DNA of 64,000 nt from Adiantum capillus-veneris (lineage: Eukaryota > Streptophyta > Polypodiopsida > Polypodiales > Pteridaceae), in assembly GCA_014529385.2 (NCBI GenBank), contig CM043963.1, positions 94,750,412-94,814,411 on the forward strand. The letters are read 5' to 3'. A model generated the notes under the pieces. That model was not told the origin of the DNA, did no database searches, and was given only the letters and a program-made list of their open reading frames with translations. Positions 23,934-36,442 of the stretch are shown piece by piece. Position numbers and translations under genes: made by a program. Position 1 is the first letter of the stretch, and every line of letters starts with the position of its first letter.

Positions 23934-25594
23934 ATGAAAGCAGAAGAAGGAAGAAAATTTCCAAGCTCAACATCAAATGTTCAGAAAATGCAAGATCAAA
24001 AGAAGAACAAGGACAGAGAAGAAGATCTACTATCTCCTACGACGATCAAATTCAACATACGCAGAGAAACAGGACTCAAAATCACATCTTCAATTGTGAT
24101 AGATCCAAAAGCGACAAAAAATCTAATGACTTATGGAACGTGGATCATGATGGGAAAGCCGCCAATCACTGAGCTAGAGGAGATAGTATACACAAGTTCA
24201 AAAATATTGACTCCTAGCTTTGGCATGGCAGAAGCCGTACTCAAATTGAGTACCGGGGAATATAAAGATACTTTCCACATAATTGAATCCCATCATATCA
24301 AGGAGAGTCTAATCTTGACAGAAAGCTAGAGGAACATATTCTTCCAACCACAAGGAAAATCTTCAGCAACAACACCATCAAAAATTCCAAAAGCACGTGA
24401 AGTCAATGCAAAAAAGAAGCAACCAAGCATTGCAAAAAAAGGTAAAGCTAAGGTAAACACTGAAGTATATCAACCTCGCAAGATGACTTTACCTTCAACG
24501 AGCCTACATCAAACTTCCAACGAAGCCTCTACATCAAGAGCAAAACCATCAACAATGCAATGGAAACTGAAGCAAAAAGTCTACCAAACAAAGTTTCCAT
24601 CACAAAAAAAAATCCAAAAGAAGCCAAAGAATATCAACCAAGTGTTGGTATCCAAAGATCACATCAAAGTCAAAGACCCAGTTTGGATACATGAAGCATG
24701 GGTTCAACCACAACAACAAAAGGTAACAGGGTGGGCCCAGCATCAAACGAGTCAATCACTACTCAAGGCTACTTCAAAGAAAACATTAATGTATGGGCCA
24801 AAAAGCCTAAACTAACAGCGTGGATGTACTCACCTCACGAAAGAAGTTCTACAAGGAGCGAGCCAAGATATCAACGGAATACAAAAAACTCAGGTAAGCG
24901 AAAGAACAACAAAAAAAGGCAGACGAAAAGACCTTCCAAGTGGGCAACGCGACAAGTATGGGTACCAAAATTAGACTTCAACGAAGCTTCCCAACACAAA
25001 CAGATGAAGCAACGGCTAATTCCAGTCAAGCTACTTGAAGCACAAGGATTCTATGCAGGTAACACTCAAATATGGTTACCAAAAAGTGTAGCTCAATCTG
25101 GAACAACCAAGAAAAATCATGCAGAACAAGCTTCTACCCCAAGGCAAGCAATGATCACCAACAGTCAACAGAATCCAAATGAAACCAAGGTTGCTACAAT
25201 CTCTAGATGGATACCTCGTCATCAACTCCAAAATCAAGGCTTCTACAACGGGAATCATCAAATCTGGCTACCAAAGACTAGTGTCCATCAAGTTATCAAG
25301 AAAAAGAAGAAAATGCCAAAGACGGTCACATAAGGACCAAACACAAGGTGGGTTCCAAAATTGCCACTGGAAACTCAAACACAAAGAACCCACACACAGA
25401 TGCAACTGCTTCTCATGGGAGATAAAGCAAAGGCACCATCGGTCTCTACAACAGCTGAAGAACTTGTTTCACAAAGTAGTGACAACATACGACAAGCAAG
25501 TCAAGAGGAGCCAAAATATGCCAACCTACTCAACAAAATGGTGGCATCCAAAGACCAACACAATGGAAGAGGCCTAAATTTCCAAAACTTATGA
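23934..25594 (+). pseudogene. Gypsy C second protease-like region and W-P-K repeat region
   Basis: Positions 23934-24329 encode a beta-rich segment (IKFNIRRETGLKI, NLMTYGTWIMMGKPPI, LKLSTGEYKDTFHII). It corresponds in position to the post-integrase retropepsin-like module of gypsy B, but without a D-T/S-G triad. After a basic spacer, 24698-25594 repeats a motif of the form W-(V/I)-P-(K/R)...L-L-x-x-Q-G-F-Y-x-G-N-x-x-I-W-L-P-K (for example LLEAQGFYAGNTQIWLPKS and QLQNQGFYNGNHQIWLPKT). In gypsy B, RT and integrase sit between protease and this region; here they are missing. Function unknown. Confidence 0.6.
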
Positions 25595-28379
25595 AATTGG
25601 GTTTCTGGCCTTGAACAGGTAAGTCCAAGTCGCCATTAACAATACATGGCATAAAAGTCAAAGTCGGGCAGCTAAGCCACTAAATGAGTGAGGCATTAGT
25701 CCCAAACCTTCATGTAACATTCTTTGTGGTCTAAGCGTCTTAGTTATTCTAGGTACTGCTCAAGCTGGAAGAGTTGAGTATAATTACGTTGTGTCGCTCA
25801 TGCTGCTATAGGTGAGCATAAGAGTCGAAGTCATTGTAGCATAGTGTAAGTGAAGGAGGAAGTCCAAAAGACACTCACGCACTCATCATAGGGAGGAATG
25901 AGTGGAGAAGCTTCTACATCGAAAACCCTTCTTGGAAACGTGGAAGCTATTGAGACACCTTTTGAAGTCACATGTGCTACATTTGTTCCTTGAAGCACCC
26001 ATCAAATCCATCTTTTACACTGCATCCTTCTGTTTGAAAAATTCTCATAAGTATATAGAGTGTCCCATAATTGGCACTTGCATTAGGCACTCTTCCTTTG
26101 TTTCTCCCTAGCACTCATCTTGCATGACAGGTACTTCAAGTCCAAATGCTCAACTCCAATAAGAGTGTATACCAAAGGCACTTTTTTTCCCACCGGGTTT
26201 TTTCCTTTTGGTCATCAAGGTTTTAAGACCTTAATCTAGAAACCCTCATCATCAACTTCTTGTATATATTCCTTCTACATCAACAATAAGGAAATCGCTA
26301 CCCAAATCAATCGACAATGACTTGGAGCAAAAACTGTAGGTCTCCATATGCTTATCAAGAAAACCTTTTATCTCCAAGGTCAACAACAAAGCTCCATCAA
26401 ACAATGGCAAGAATGGCCTACAATGACAAGCAATGACAAATTCCGTGAGAGAGTGATCCACAACAATCAAAAGTAGCTCACACATCGCTTCAACATTGGT
26501 GACCTATTGCAGAGAACTCAAAGTGCAGTGGACCTTGAAAGCAAATCCATCATAAAGTTTGCCACAAAGAGGATCAGTTCTACAAGCTCAAACAAATCAA
26601 CATCTATCTTTATGGCGGCTAAGACTGACAACAAAGATGTCAATGCACAACAAGAAGAAAAGTTGCCTCAAAAATCAAAGTTCAAATCATGTATCAACAA
26701 CATGGCGATATGAATCACTCAAGGAAGGGGGGAGCATCATCAAACACAAAGCACTTCCCAAGCTGAAGACCAACCTTGAAGACAAAGCTGAAGACACCCC
26801 TATGACAGGACTCCACAAGGTTGTGTTAAGGGATGATGATAGCAGGAAAAAGAGCAGTGCAATCGGGTGGCCTCTGTACTCGTGCACACTCCACAAAACA
26901 CACCTCATGCAAACGAGCAAAGAACAAAACAAAGGGGGCACCACCCTAAATTAAGAGGTTTAGGGACCTCACACATAGTGCACATAGGCAAGTGAGACTT
27001 CTGGCATTATGATGGCATCAAAACATATGGCAAAACACATCGAAACGAAGCTTAGGGACCTTATGTAGCATATATATACACAAGACATCAGTTTAACAAT
27101 ACAACGGCATCTGATCATACATAACAAGGATATAGAGAAGCAAGCCAAGGATGGCATAATCCCTTGTCAAAAACAATCAACCCAGCAAGTAGGTATGATC
27201 CTACTAGCAACACATCAATACCTTAGAGAATGATGGCGAGGATGGTGGCCATGGAGCATGAGAGAAGACTCCTTATTTAGGTTTTAGGGCTACTAATGTA
27301 GCATACTAGAGGGAGAGAGAGAGAGGGAGAGAGAGTAGAGCTCCATCCATAGCTCCTCGTTGTGAGCAATGTCGTCATAGCTTCGTTGCTTGGTGAAGTG
27401 GGTGAAGTGTTGGTTTTGAGTGAGAGAAGGCCTCCTTATATAGGTTTCTGAGAGGGTTTAGGATTAGGGATAAACATGCTTAAATCCGTTGATTGGGGTT
27501 ACTTTTTGCTTAGGGTGGTCAACAGATTGAGGTCACCTGATATGTCACCATCAAGATATTCTCTAGAGTGATGTGAGAGGGGAGGGTAAATGCTGATTTT
27601 TCTGATTGTGACACATGGGGATAAGGCCTTGACCAGCATTTAAGAGCAGGTAAGGTGGCTGTTGAAACTGGAGGTTCTGCACATGTCAGGGGGGGACCTG
27701 TGGGGGGGGGGGGGGGGTGGCAGCTAGGTCCTCCTGAATATCAAATTCTCAAAAAATCCTCAACCATGGCTTCTTTTGACATGTGTTCTTTGAAAAAATC
27801 AGCATGTCTCTTTTCAACTCAAAAGTCTTTATCCCTGTTGACTCACCTTTACCATAAGATTTTCCCCTTTTCTCCTCCTGTAACTGCATTGTTGATGCCC
27901 AATCACTGCTTCTAGTAACAGTAAACTGTTACCTATCAAATACTTATGGTGCAGTAAAAAATATTTACCATGGGTAAAAAAAGTTACTGTAGGTAAAAAG
28001 TGATTTTTATTTACCATGTAGGTGAAAAATATTTACTGTAGGTAAAAAATATTTACTGTCGGTAAAAAAGTGAAAACGGAGTATGCTGTGCTGTGAGTCC
28101 ACACGAACATCCTCGTGTAAATTTCACTAGAAATTCACACCTAGAATGGGCTATTCTGTAAGATATAGGTTGTAGGCATGCATAAGAGCTCGTTCCCACG
28201 TATCTTCTGTCCATGGCACTTTTTACTCTTTGGTGCTTGTGAAGTAGATTTTTCTTCTCTTTCGAGATCCCTTGGACTAGAGTATCCTCATCTCCCCAAC
28301 AACTGACTGTTCCTTTATTGCATCTTCAGAAGGGGTCCTAAAAACCATGCATCAACGACACGATTTAAGAAACGGGGAA
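25595..28379 (+). other. Gypsy C 3' untranslated region
   Basis: This stretch shows no convincing gene. It holds a polypurine run GGAAGGGGGG at 26723-26732 identical to that beside the gypsy B LTR, short broken frames at 26507-26954, an AG-rich run at 27310-27335 and a poly-G run at 27696-27717. A set of short GGTAAAAAATATTTACTG-type repeats lies at 27945-28070. The terminal polypurine tract GAAACGGGGAA abuts the 3' LTR. Confidence 0.6.
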
Positions 28380-29294
28380 TGTTTGAGAACAGATCAAACG
28401 AGTGCCCAGTTGGCCGGACACGTAGCCGGACACCACATTTGTAGTCTATTATTTTGCCGAGCTAGTGTAGTGATACTCTGTGTAAATCCTAATTCCACAG
28501 TAGTAGGTCAAATCCATGAGTTGTAATACTGTCATGACAATTGTAAAGGTCCATGTGAACCGGCCACTGGCCATTTAGAATGCCCTAGGTATAAATTTCA
28601 ATAACCTTAATGTGAAAGGAGGCTTATCTTTAGAAGAAGAAGGGAACTCAAAAAATGTACGCTCAAGCTACGAGCTGGTCCACCTTGTAATCATCGCAGT
28701 TAAAGAATGGGTAATCCGTTTCGATTTCGAAACTTGCATTGTGTTCCTTTTTCTTTGCTCTTTAATTTAAGTGTAAGCATTGACAGTTTTGTTGTGGTTT
28801 GCGACTACGCGTCTGTGAGCTATAATTGCATATTTGCGTGCTTAAATCGCTGTTTTTAGTCGTTTTGACCATAGGAGAGTGTTCTTAGACCATAGGACGA
28901 TAGTTCTGTTGCAATTTTCAGGACCTTTTTCATGATGGATCTTGATTTTGGTACCTTGTCAGATTGCAACCAGCGGATTGCAACCAGACTTGCTAGGATA
29001 GTGCCCCTAGGTGTCCTAGATCTCCTCCTAAAGTTTCGTTGCATTTCGAGTCCGTTCGAGTTCCAAAATGGCGTGATGACCTAGAGCTGTGAGAAAGGAC
29101 ATAGGTAGATTTTCCTGATCATTGAGTGTTGGTTTGCTTGTAGAGTTGTTATGTTTGTTTGTTGAGGTTCACTTCTTAAGATTGATGATCTCATAGAGTC
29201 TCCGTGCCCCATCCGAGCACTTTCCCTGAGTATTGACATTATGTTAGTGCCAGAAAGCTATGCTGTAAACGTCTGTCGCGGCGACCCGCTAACA
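28380..29294 (+). repeat. 3' LTR of gypsy C
   Basis: The 915-bp segment TGTTTGAG...GCTAACA closely matches 11268-12180 and is followed by the duplication ACACT at 29295-29299. Confidence 0.9.
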
Positions 29295-29860
29295 ACACTT
29301 ATGTAAGCCACTAACACAAAGTAGAGTGTGTATTATGCCTAAGTGCATAAGATAGAGTAGAAAGAAAGGGGGCACATAGTGTGTGTCGGCTCTCCCCCTC
29401 CAACCTGTGTGTGTGGCTATGGTGGTGTGTATGTGAGTGTGTGTGCGTATTCATCTTCCCCTTCCGATGTGCTCCCGACTCCTCTCCTTCAAGGGGGGCC
29501 ACAAAGGATCGAGTTCATCTCGGTATCGAGGTTTCTCCTTTGTGTTTTGCCATGGGACTTGCAGCAGTGCTAGTGTGATCTCTATTTCGACCGACTCACC
29601 ACGTGGGAAACACCCAGTGTGGAGTTTTACCCTTGAAGTAGGACTGTTGCTTGCTTGCAGATTAGAGCCGTAGGTTACATGGACAGTGTGAGGCAACTTG
29701 GACAGGATGAAAGCGACTCGTACAAGGTGAGAGTTGCCTAGTTGAAGCGTGCCACAGGGCGTACAAGGCGAGGGATTGCCTCCAGATTGACCTTGGCAAA
29801 TGGGAGGCTGGATGCCACCCTTGCACCCAACAATTGTAGACCTGAGAGCTAGGGTTTAGC

Positions 29861-29930
<70 letters not shown>

Positions 29931-30172
29931 ACATCCCCAACCGCAACGCTAGCATGCATGTGAGAGAGAAGATGGAGACGTTGAGAGGAGAAATAGTGAC
30001 ACAAGACTTAGACCAAGCTACTCCCCCGACATGTGTCCCTTAATGAACCCATGTGAGCCTATTTATTGGTTTGAGAGGAATACAAAAATAGAGAGAGAGT
30101 CCGTTTATACATAGATATGTGAAGATGCACCAAACCTAGTGCCTCATTTGCTTCTGAGAATTTCATGAGAGG
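29295..30172 (+). other. Flank between gypsy C and chromovirus A
   Basis: This is the continuation of the copia-2 flank after gypsy C, and becomes contiguous with 59410 onward when chromovirus A is removed. It contains an (AG)n microsatellite at 29862-29929 and GT-rich sequence near 29400-29440. The reading frames here look like microsatellite and composition effects. It may be part of the copia-2 LTR, but no partner LTR is in the window to test that. Confidence 0.45.
29862..29929. repeat. (AG)n microsatellite
   Basis: About 34 uninterrupted AG dinucleotides. Confidence 0.95.
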
Positions 30173-30945
30173 TGTCATAATATCCAATATCTAATTCTCC
30201 CAAATGATTTTCTCATGTTAAACTGATCATTTAATATGGGGAAGTGCCAGGGGAGAAAAAGCTAGAATATTGGTTAAGCTAGCAGACCGGCCACAGTAGG
30301 GATCCAAAGGAGGGAAAATAGGGATCCAAAGGGGGGGCCATCTGCAAAAGAGCCATGTGCAACAATGGGCTTAAAAGACCCTAAGGTTCAGCCCATTAAG
30401 ACTTCCAAAATTCTAAGGTTCCAAAATTCAAAGGTTGTGTCCAAAGGTCAAACTTTGGGAAAATTGGATGCTTTGTGTGTGTCCCAAAAGTCTTTAGCAA
30501 TCCCTACATAGGAGGGGGCGAGCCTTGCTTGTAGGGGATGAGAGAGAAAGTCACACACACACACAAGCTCCCTTTACACAAAGGGAATGAGGGACACATG
30601 TCAGCTCCCTAGCCCAGATGCCCACAAGGTGTACCCAATTCCTATTGGATGGCCTTGGAGGTGGACCAATGAGAATTAGGCTAGAGTAAATCTAGTTTAA
30701 TTAATTTAAAAACACTTAATAAAAGAACCAATGAGAATTAAGCTCTCTAGAAGACTATTGGACAGTCTCCCAAGGGGACCAATGAGCATTCAGCAGCCCA
30801 ATGGCTTGCCTGATTCCTATTGGCCAGGAGGCAAAGGGGGTCCAATGAGAGTTTATTTGCATTTATTAATTACATAAACCTCTCACAAAAGGGGAAAGGG
30901 GGACACATGTCAGAAGGCTATCGCTTATACTACTTAGGTTGGCTG
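30173..30945 (+). repeat. 5' LTR of chromovirus A (3' end deleted)
   Basis: It is nearly identical to 57892-58660 and then diverges abruptly at about 30945, where pre-RT coding sequence begins. Roughly half of the LTR, the primer site, gag and most of protease are missing. Confidence 0.9.
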
Positions 30946-31523
30946 CCAATGTTAAATTCCCTGAAAGGAGAATCTCCTTTAAGTTCAGGGAAAAAGACAT
31001 GTATATAGATGCTAAGGAAATAGGTAACACTATTCCCATTGTACATACACCAGCTTTCAACAAGTCAATAAAGAGCTCTATTTCCGTGTAAATGATTTTT
31101 GTTAAAGATTCTCAAAATGAACCTAATGCTTTAGCAAAAGAAAATAAAAGCAACCAAAAGGAATTAGAGTTATCCAATTTTCTCAAGGGGTTTCAAGATG
31201 TCTTTATTGACGACATCCCTTGTGAGCTACCTCCTAAACGAGGTAATGATGACCATGCAATTGAACTTCTTCCAGGAAGTTCGCCACCTAACAAACCTCC
31301 TTATAGAGCTTCTCAAGCTCAACAAGAGGAGATTATGCGGCAAGTGCATGAGTTAGTTGAGAAGGGCATGGTTAGGCCTAGCTCATCTCCATTTTGCTCA
31401 CCTGTGCTATTAGTGCAAAAGAAAGACGGCACATATCGTATGTGTGTCGACTATAGAGCACTAAATAGGATCACTATCAAGAATAGGTTTCCCGTTACAT
31501 GGGTAGAAGACGTATTTGATAAG
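30946..31523 (+). pseudogene. Chromovirus A pre-RT and RT N-terminus
   Basis: A frame with ISFKFREKDMYIDAKEIGN and a stop near 31089-31091 is followed by the open frame from 31092. That frame encodes LKGFQDVFIDDIPCELPPKR, NKPPYRASQAQQEEI, VEKGMVRPSSSPFCSPVLLV and the RT motif YRMCVDYRALNRITIKNRFPV. It is cut at VFDK by gypsy B; the target duplication ATAAG is at 31519-31523. The next residues (GSTYFSRIDLKSGYHQI) are found at 45481 onward. Confidence 0.9.
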
Positions 31524-32114
31524 TGTTAACCCTCACGGCTCACGGACACCCTATCACCTACGAGACGGACGTTGTAACCTACGGTGGACATTGTATTATT
31601 TATTTGGTAGAGTCAGGTACCGGGCTTGTCGGTCCAATAGGAAAAGGGTAAGAGTGATCGCCGATGAGAGGCGCACTCTAACTCGGACATTCAAGGGATT
31701 AGTTGGCTAAGCATGGGCGCCCAAGTGTGAATGGGGTGAGCTCATATAAAAGCCAACTAAACCTAAAATTCACTTATTCTTTCATTTGTGCAATTGAAGA
31801 GTGCTCTTGCTCCATCTCCATCTCCATCTTCTTCTTCTTCACCTCCTTGTGTGTGTGTGTATGTGAGAGAGAGAGAGCGCGATCGAGCATTGCGGCGGCA
31901 CGACGGCGGTGAAGCGGTTGAACGCGACGTAGCGGCGTCTCCTTCTTCTTTGCGGCGAGGAATCCTCCACGGCAGGAGCATAGAGCGGTGAGTGACACAC
32001 CATTGCCCTCTTTTGAGCTTACTAGTTAAGCTAGTTGTGTGCTTGGAGTTGTCTATGGCTCGCACAAAGTGTTAGGCAAGGCCCTTGCTTCGACAGTGCG
32101 GCAAGGAGCGCACA
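31524..32114 (+). repeat. 5' LTR of gypsy B
   Basis: A 591-bp LTR paired with the 653-bp 3' LTR. Apart from a microsatellite difference, I count roughly 17 substitutions by eye, about 3 percent. Confidence 0.95.
31745..31751 (+). promoter_or_regulatory. TATA box in gypsy B LTR
   Basis: TATAAAA lies about 220 bp into the LTR, in the context CTCATATAAAAGCC, and is repeated at 45044-45050 in the 3' LTR. It is the likely core promoter for the element transcript. Confidence 0.6.
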
Positions 32115-32118
32115 TTTT

Positions 32119-32136
32119 TGGCGCCGTTGCCGGGGA
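32119..32136 (+). promoter_or_regulatory. Primer-binding site of gypsy B (tRNA-Asp)
   Basis: TGGCGCCGTTGCCGGGGA lies four T residues after the 5' LTR. It is complementary to the 3' end of plant tRNA-Asp. Confidence 0.85.
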
Positions 32137-33187
32137 ATCGCCCTGCACTAAGCCCAAGAGGCACTTTGTGCTTCTCCTATGAGTTGTTTGTAGTAGGAAA
32201 GAAGAGGAAGAGGAAGAGGAATGAGTTATTTTTCTGCAAGTTGTTAATTTCTGTATTGTCTGCAAGTTCTGTGATTTTTGCATAATGTTGTGTTTTCTGT
32301 TTGCACACAGTCTTTGCACAATTAGTAGTCGTTAGCTCGCTCGCAGTGAATGAATAAGTAGGAAGGCAGTTAGCAATTTCTGTTTGCACACAGTCTGTAC
32401 ACAGTTTTCTATCAAGGTTTGCCTGCACACAGTCTTTGCACAGTAAGGTAGTGAGAGAGGAAGTAGGTGGACAGTTAGCCCGCTGTCAGTAAGCAGTTAG
32501 TAGAGTGGTTAACAGATTAGTTAGTAGATTAGTTAGTGGTTAGCAGCACTGTTAGTAAGTAGATAAGGTAGTGAGTTGTTTGTGAGCTATTGACAGAGAG
32601 GTTAGGTAGGTGTTGACAGTGTGTGTGGCCAAGAAAGGGTCACCTAAACCGCGCGCGGTCGTCACCTTTTTTTTTTTTTTTAAATTAAAAAAAAAACCGA
32701 AAATATTGAAGCTACACTAAAATTTTGATCGGGATCGGGATCATTTCCCCAAGCCCAAGCCGAAGCCGAAGCCCAGGCCCAGGCCTCAGTCCTATGATAT
32801 ATACTAGACTCACTCTTATATATATACCCTACCCCCTCAAGAGGGAATGAGAGCATGTGGGGCAAGTCTTCCACTCTCCTCCCTTCTCTTCCCACTTGCA
32901 CCCTTAGAATTTCTAATTTGGGCATAGTTTCCTACTAGAAATTGACGGTTTTAAGGATTCCAAGGACATAAAGTGACCAAACGAAGGGCTGTAAAGCACG
33001 GCACGTCCCTTTGACCGAGACGCTCGTTTTGAGCTATCATACGTTCTATTCTATAGCTGGGTCAGAAAAAAAGGACCAAAAAATCAACAAAAAAAAAAAG
33101 CAAAGACTTGGGTTGCAAAACACCCAAAAATACTAGGTGAGCAGCCTTCACGGGCACTCACTGACACTTCTAGGGGATCCAAGTCAT
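32137..33187 (+). other. Gypsy B leader
   Basis: This region between primer site and gag has no convincing gene. It contains two TTTGCACACAGTCT-like repeats near 32300-32430, a diverged GTTAGTAGATTA array at 32470-32570, a T-run/A-run near-palindrome at 32669-32697 and an AAGCCC/AAGCCG hexamer repeat at 32750-32785. Confidence 0.7.
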
Positions 33188-36100
33188 ATGAACCTACGCT
33201 CTGGACGAGTGTTAGAGAACGTGCATATTGGTAGTGCCTCCATTTACGCGGGCACCCATTATTCCTCCACCCTAGGTTCTGGACCTTCGGCCGGGACTCA
33301 AGGTAGCGCGACCCAAGATCCTCATATCATGTCTAATGATTCTTCCTCTGACTACGAAGTCATAGAGGGGTATCCTACACCAAACCTTGATAGTTCAAGT
33401 CAAGACATGCATGCCATGGGCCCACGGCCCGGGTCTAGCGTGTTTAGCCGCTTAAAAGAGACCCTTAGTAGAGCTACTCACTCCGAACATGCGGTTAATG
33501 AAATAAATGAAGGGAGTGGGGAAGTAAATTCGTCATTCATGCCTAAAATAGACCCTATGCTTCTTGAGAGTGTGCATGTGAATGTTCCATCCATTGCACC
33601 TCCTGATCCTTTAGGACTATCTCCCTCTGAGGTTTTACTACCCGATGGTAGGAGTCTTGCCGAAGTACAAGAGATCGAACGCTATATGCAAGCAACAAGG
33701 GAGAGGGATATTGAGAACCTACGAAGGCTAGAACAAAGTCGAGCCCTGAAAGCAAAGGCTCCTATGAAAAAAATCATGCCAGCCGAGCAACCGAGTGCTC
33801 CCAAGGTAGCAGTCACGGAGGGGCAAGCGATGGGGAGCAATAATGCTTCCACTTCGAGGGAAACCTCCAGCACGCCAGGCCTAGATGGGATATTCCTAAA
33901 CGAAAATTAGGAGTATGACCTACAAGCAGAAGCTTTAACTGATCGGTACACAGGACACACCTATCATGTGGGTTGGTTAGATGTTCTACAATCCACATCG
34001 GGTGCTACTAGCATAGATGAGCAACAATAGAAAGTCTGTGATGTCCTCCATAGGATTGTCGAGTTAGAAAGACAAAACACAGGGATCAACATGCCTTCAA
34101 CAGGACTAATGAGATTCTTGGATACGGGAAAGGCCAACCAACCAACCCTATCACAAATGGAGACTCCCTCAATGAGCCCCATTGATCCTCCATATGTTGT
34201 TTCGCCAGGAGCCTCAGTACAATCTGAGCTCACAAGTGGCAGCTTTACCTTCCCAGATCTAGCTCATCTTTCTCTTAATGACACTATGGCTACCATGCAT
34301 ATCCCAGTGGTGAGCATGACAAGAAGTACACCATGGAGTTCATTTGTTAACACTGCGCCGATGCCTAGTAGCACAGTGCCCCCAGCTATACCTACATGTA
34401 TGTATCAATCGTGTGCACCTGTCGTACCTCAACCTCATGTAGCTCCTACACCTCCGATTATTCCAAGAGCTTACAATCAACAATGGCATTATCCAAGCTC
34501 TTATACAAGTGGATCCATGCCATTTAATAATAACATGCCATATCAGGCACCTCCTATGCCTAGGGCCACGCTTGTAAACTTTGGACCACCGTCTGGTACA
34601 CCACCATACGAAATATGGGACCCAAGAGCCGCACGTATGCCAAGGCCAAGGCCAAATCCCATCTCACATGTGGTTCCAGGAGCACATACACCCATTATAC
34701 CTACTCAAATAGGATATTTGGCAGCATTTGCTTAAACTATTGGTCGCTCTATTGCGGAAAACATGCGTAGTGCACTTGATAGAGAGCCTAGGAGCAAGGC
34801 AGTTCAAGTAGCTAAGCTCACACAGAAATTCAGTGGAGACGGAGATGATAGAAAGCATATGGAAGTCTTTGAACATGTGTGCGATTCCTTGGAAGAGCAT
34901 AATGAGCTACATAAGTGTAAGGCTTTGAGTTTGACCCTAAGCGGGAAGGCTAGAGATTGGTATAGAACCTTAAGAGTAGAAGAGAAAATGATCTACTCTA
35001 CTCTTAGGAGACTGTTCTTAAAAGAATACATACGAGAGGGAGTACTTTGGCGTGTAGCCTCTCAGCTCCAGAAAGCCCAACGAGAAGAAGGTGAATCCGT
35101 GAGAGACTTCATTAGTCGCCTAAAGAATTTGAATTCTCGATGCAATCCAAACGAGCGATTCAACAACAACCAATTGCTCGATAGATTCATTAGGGGACTA
35201 CGACATGAAAGTATCTATAATGGCCTAGTCATTAGAGGTATCACTACTTGGGAAGCAGTCACCATGAATGCAATCCAATTGGAGGATAATTTAATGATTG
35301 CAGGAGAAAGAGTGTCCGCCGAGCCGAAGTCTAGTAGCTCGCAAGCGTCAGGGCATGAGCCAATGAGGATAAAGCCAATCGTGAAAGAGCAAACGATATC
35401 TGAGATAACTTTGGCAGATCTCACCAAGGCCATCCAAGAAAGCCTTAGGGGTAATAGTGCTCCACAAAACACTCATATGTATCCAAGAAGGGAGCAACAA
35501 TGGTGCTCAATTTTCTTGGGCCCACATACTACGAGTGAATGCCCTACTTTCATAGTAAAGTTTAACGGGACTTGTAACGCGTGTGGTAGGTATGGCCATC
35601 AAGCGAAGGATTGCCTAATGCTTAAACGCATATGGAAAATAGACCGCCTATAGCTTGGGCAGACTCACCTCGAGTTCGTGCATTGATGCCCACCCCACCC
35701 ATGGAGCAACAGTTGCCATTACAGCACATGGTCCCTAGAACCCAAAATGTGGTCCAAACCACACCGTTGCCACCTCCAGTGCTAGGACCGCGACCCCCTC
35801 ATCCAAGAGTTACACCTATGAACCAAATAGGTTGTGAGTCATCTAGTACTTATGTAGATTGCGAAGAGGACATAGACTCTAGTATCACCTATGGAGTCGA
35901 TATGCTTGAGGAGTGTCCCATGTACTATATGGAAGACCATTGGGGACAAATCAAACCGGTATATCAAGCTACTGCGCTAGCAGCAAGAGGCCAAAACATT
36001 AATAGTTTTGCCAGGAGACCACCTCTTTAGTGCTACGAATGTGGTGGACCACATCGAGTAGCTGAGTGCCCCATTAGAATGCAAAATAATGCTACACTAA

Positions 36101-36437
36101 TGCAAACAAGTCAAGGGAGTGCATTGGCAATGCCAATACTCACTTTGTAATCGTTGTGGCATAGATCATTTGATCGCACAGTGTCCTAACAATCCAAACG
36201 CACCGAAAATCACACCATTGAACATAATAGAGATTGTTGATGGGACACCACCAACTATAAACATAGCACCAGTGAATGCACTCACACGGTCGATGCTCCA
36301 AAAGCAAAATTACATCCTCGAAGAGAGAGATGCTGCATCCATTGGCCGAGCGAGAAAGAAGAAAACATGAAGAAAGAAATCCCTTAATGCTTCTAGCTCA
36401 AAACCTAGTTCAAAGACTAACATAGGGATAGGAGAGG
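33188..36437 (+). pseudogene. Gypsy B gag
   Basis: The start is the ATG at 33188 (MNLRSGRV, a common plant gypsy gag start). A proline-rich region runs to about 34700. The capsid domain is at 34763-35300 (QKFSGDGDDRKHMEVFEHV, GKARDWYRTL, DFISRLKNLNSRC). Zinc knuckles are CNACGRYGHQAKDC near 35580, CYECGGPHRVAEC near 36031 and CNRCGIDHLIAQC near 36150, plus a degenerate one near 35505. Stops at 33908, 34028, 34733 and 36368 and compensating frame changes near 35630 and 36120 inactivate it. Confidence 0.9.
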
Positions 36438-36442
36438 ATCCC

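Larger units (their letters stand above)
11268..29294 (+). mobile_element. Gypsy C, large non-autonomous Ty3/gypsy-like element
   Basis: Two LTRs of about 914 bp, both TGTTTGAG...GCTAACA, are flanked by a perfect 5-bp target duplication ACACT. A tRNA-Asp-type primer site follows the 5' LTR. Inside are a long leader with a palindrome array, gag with several zinc knuckles (interrupted by copia D), a retropepsin, a second retropepsin-like region and a W-P-K repeat region. I find no reverse transcriptase, RNase H or integrase. Its gag-protease layout matches gypsy B, a plausible source of enzymes in trans. Confidence 0.85.

Noticed and set aside
29662-29955. Reading frame rich in SLSLSL repeats
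   Set aside because: It is the translation of an (AG)n microsatellite read on the minus strand. Similar frames at 45062-45364, 59770-60035 and 60233-60911 have the same cause.
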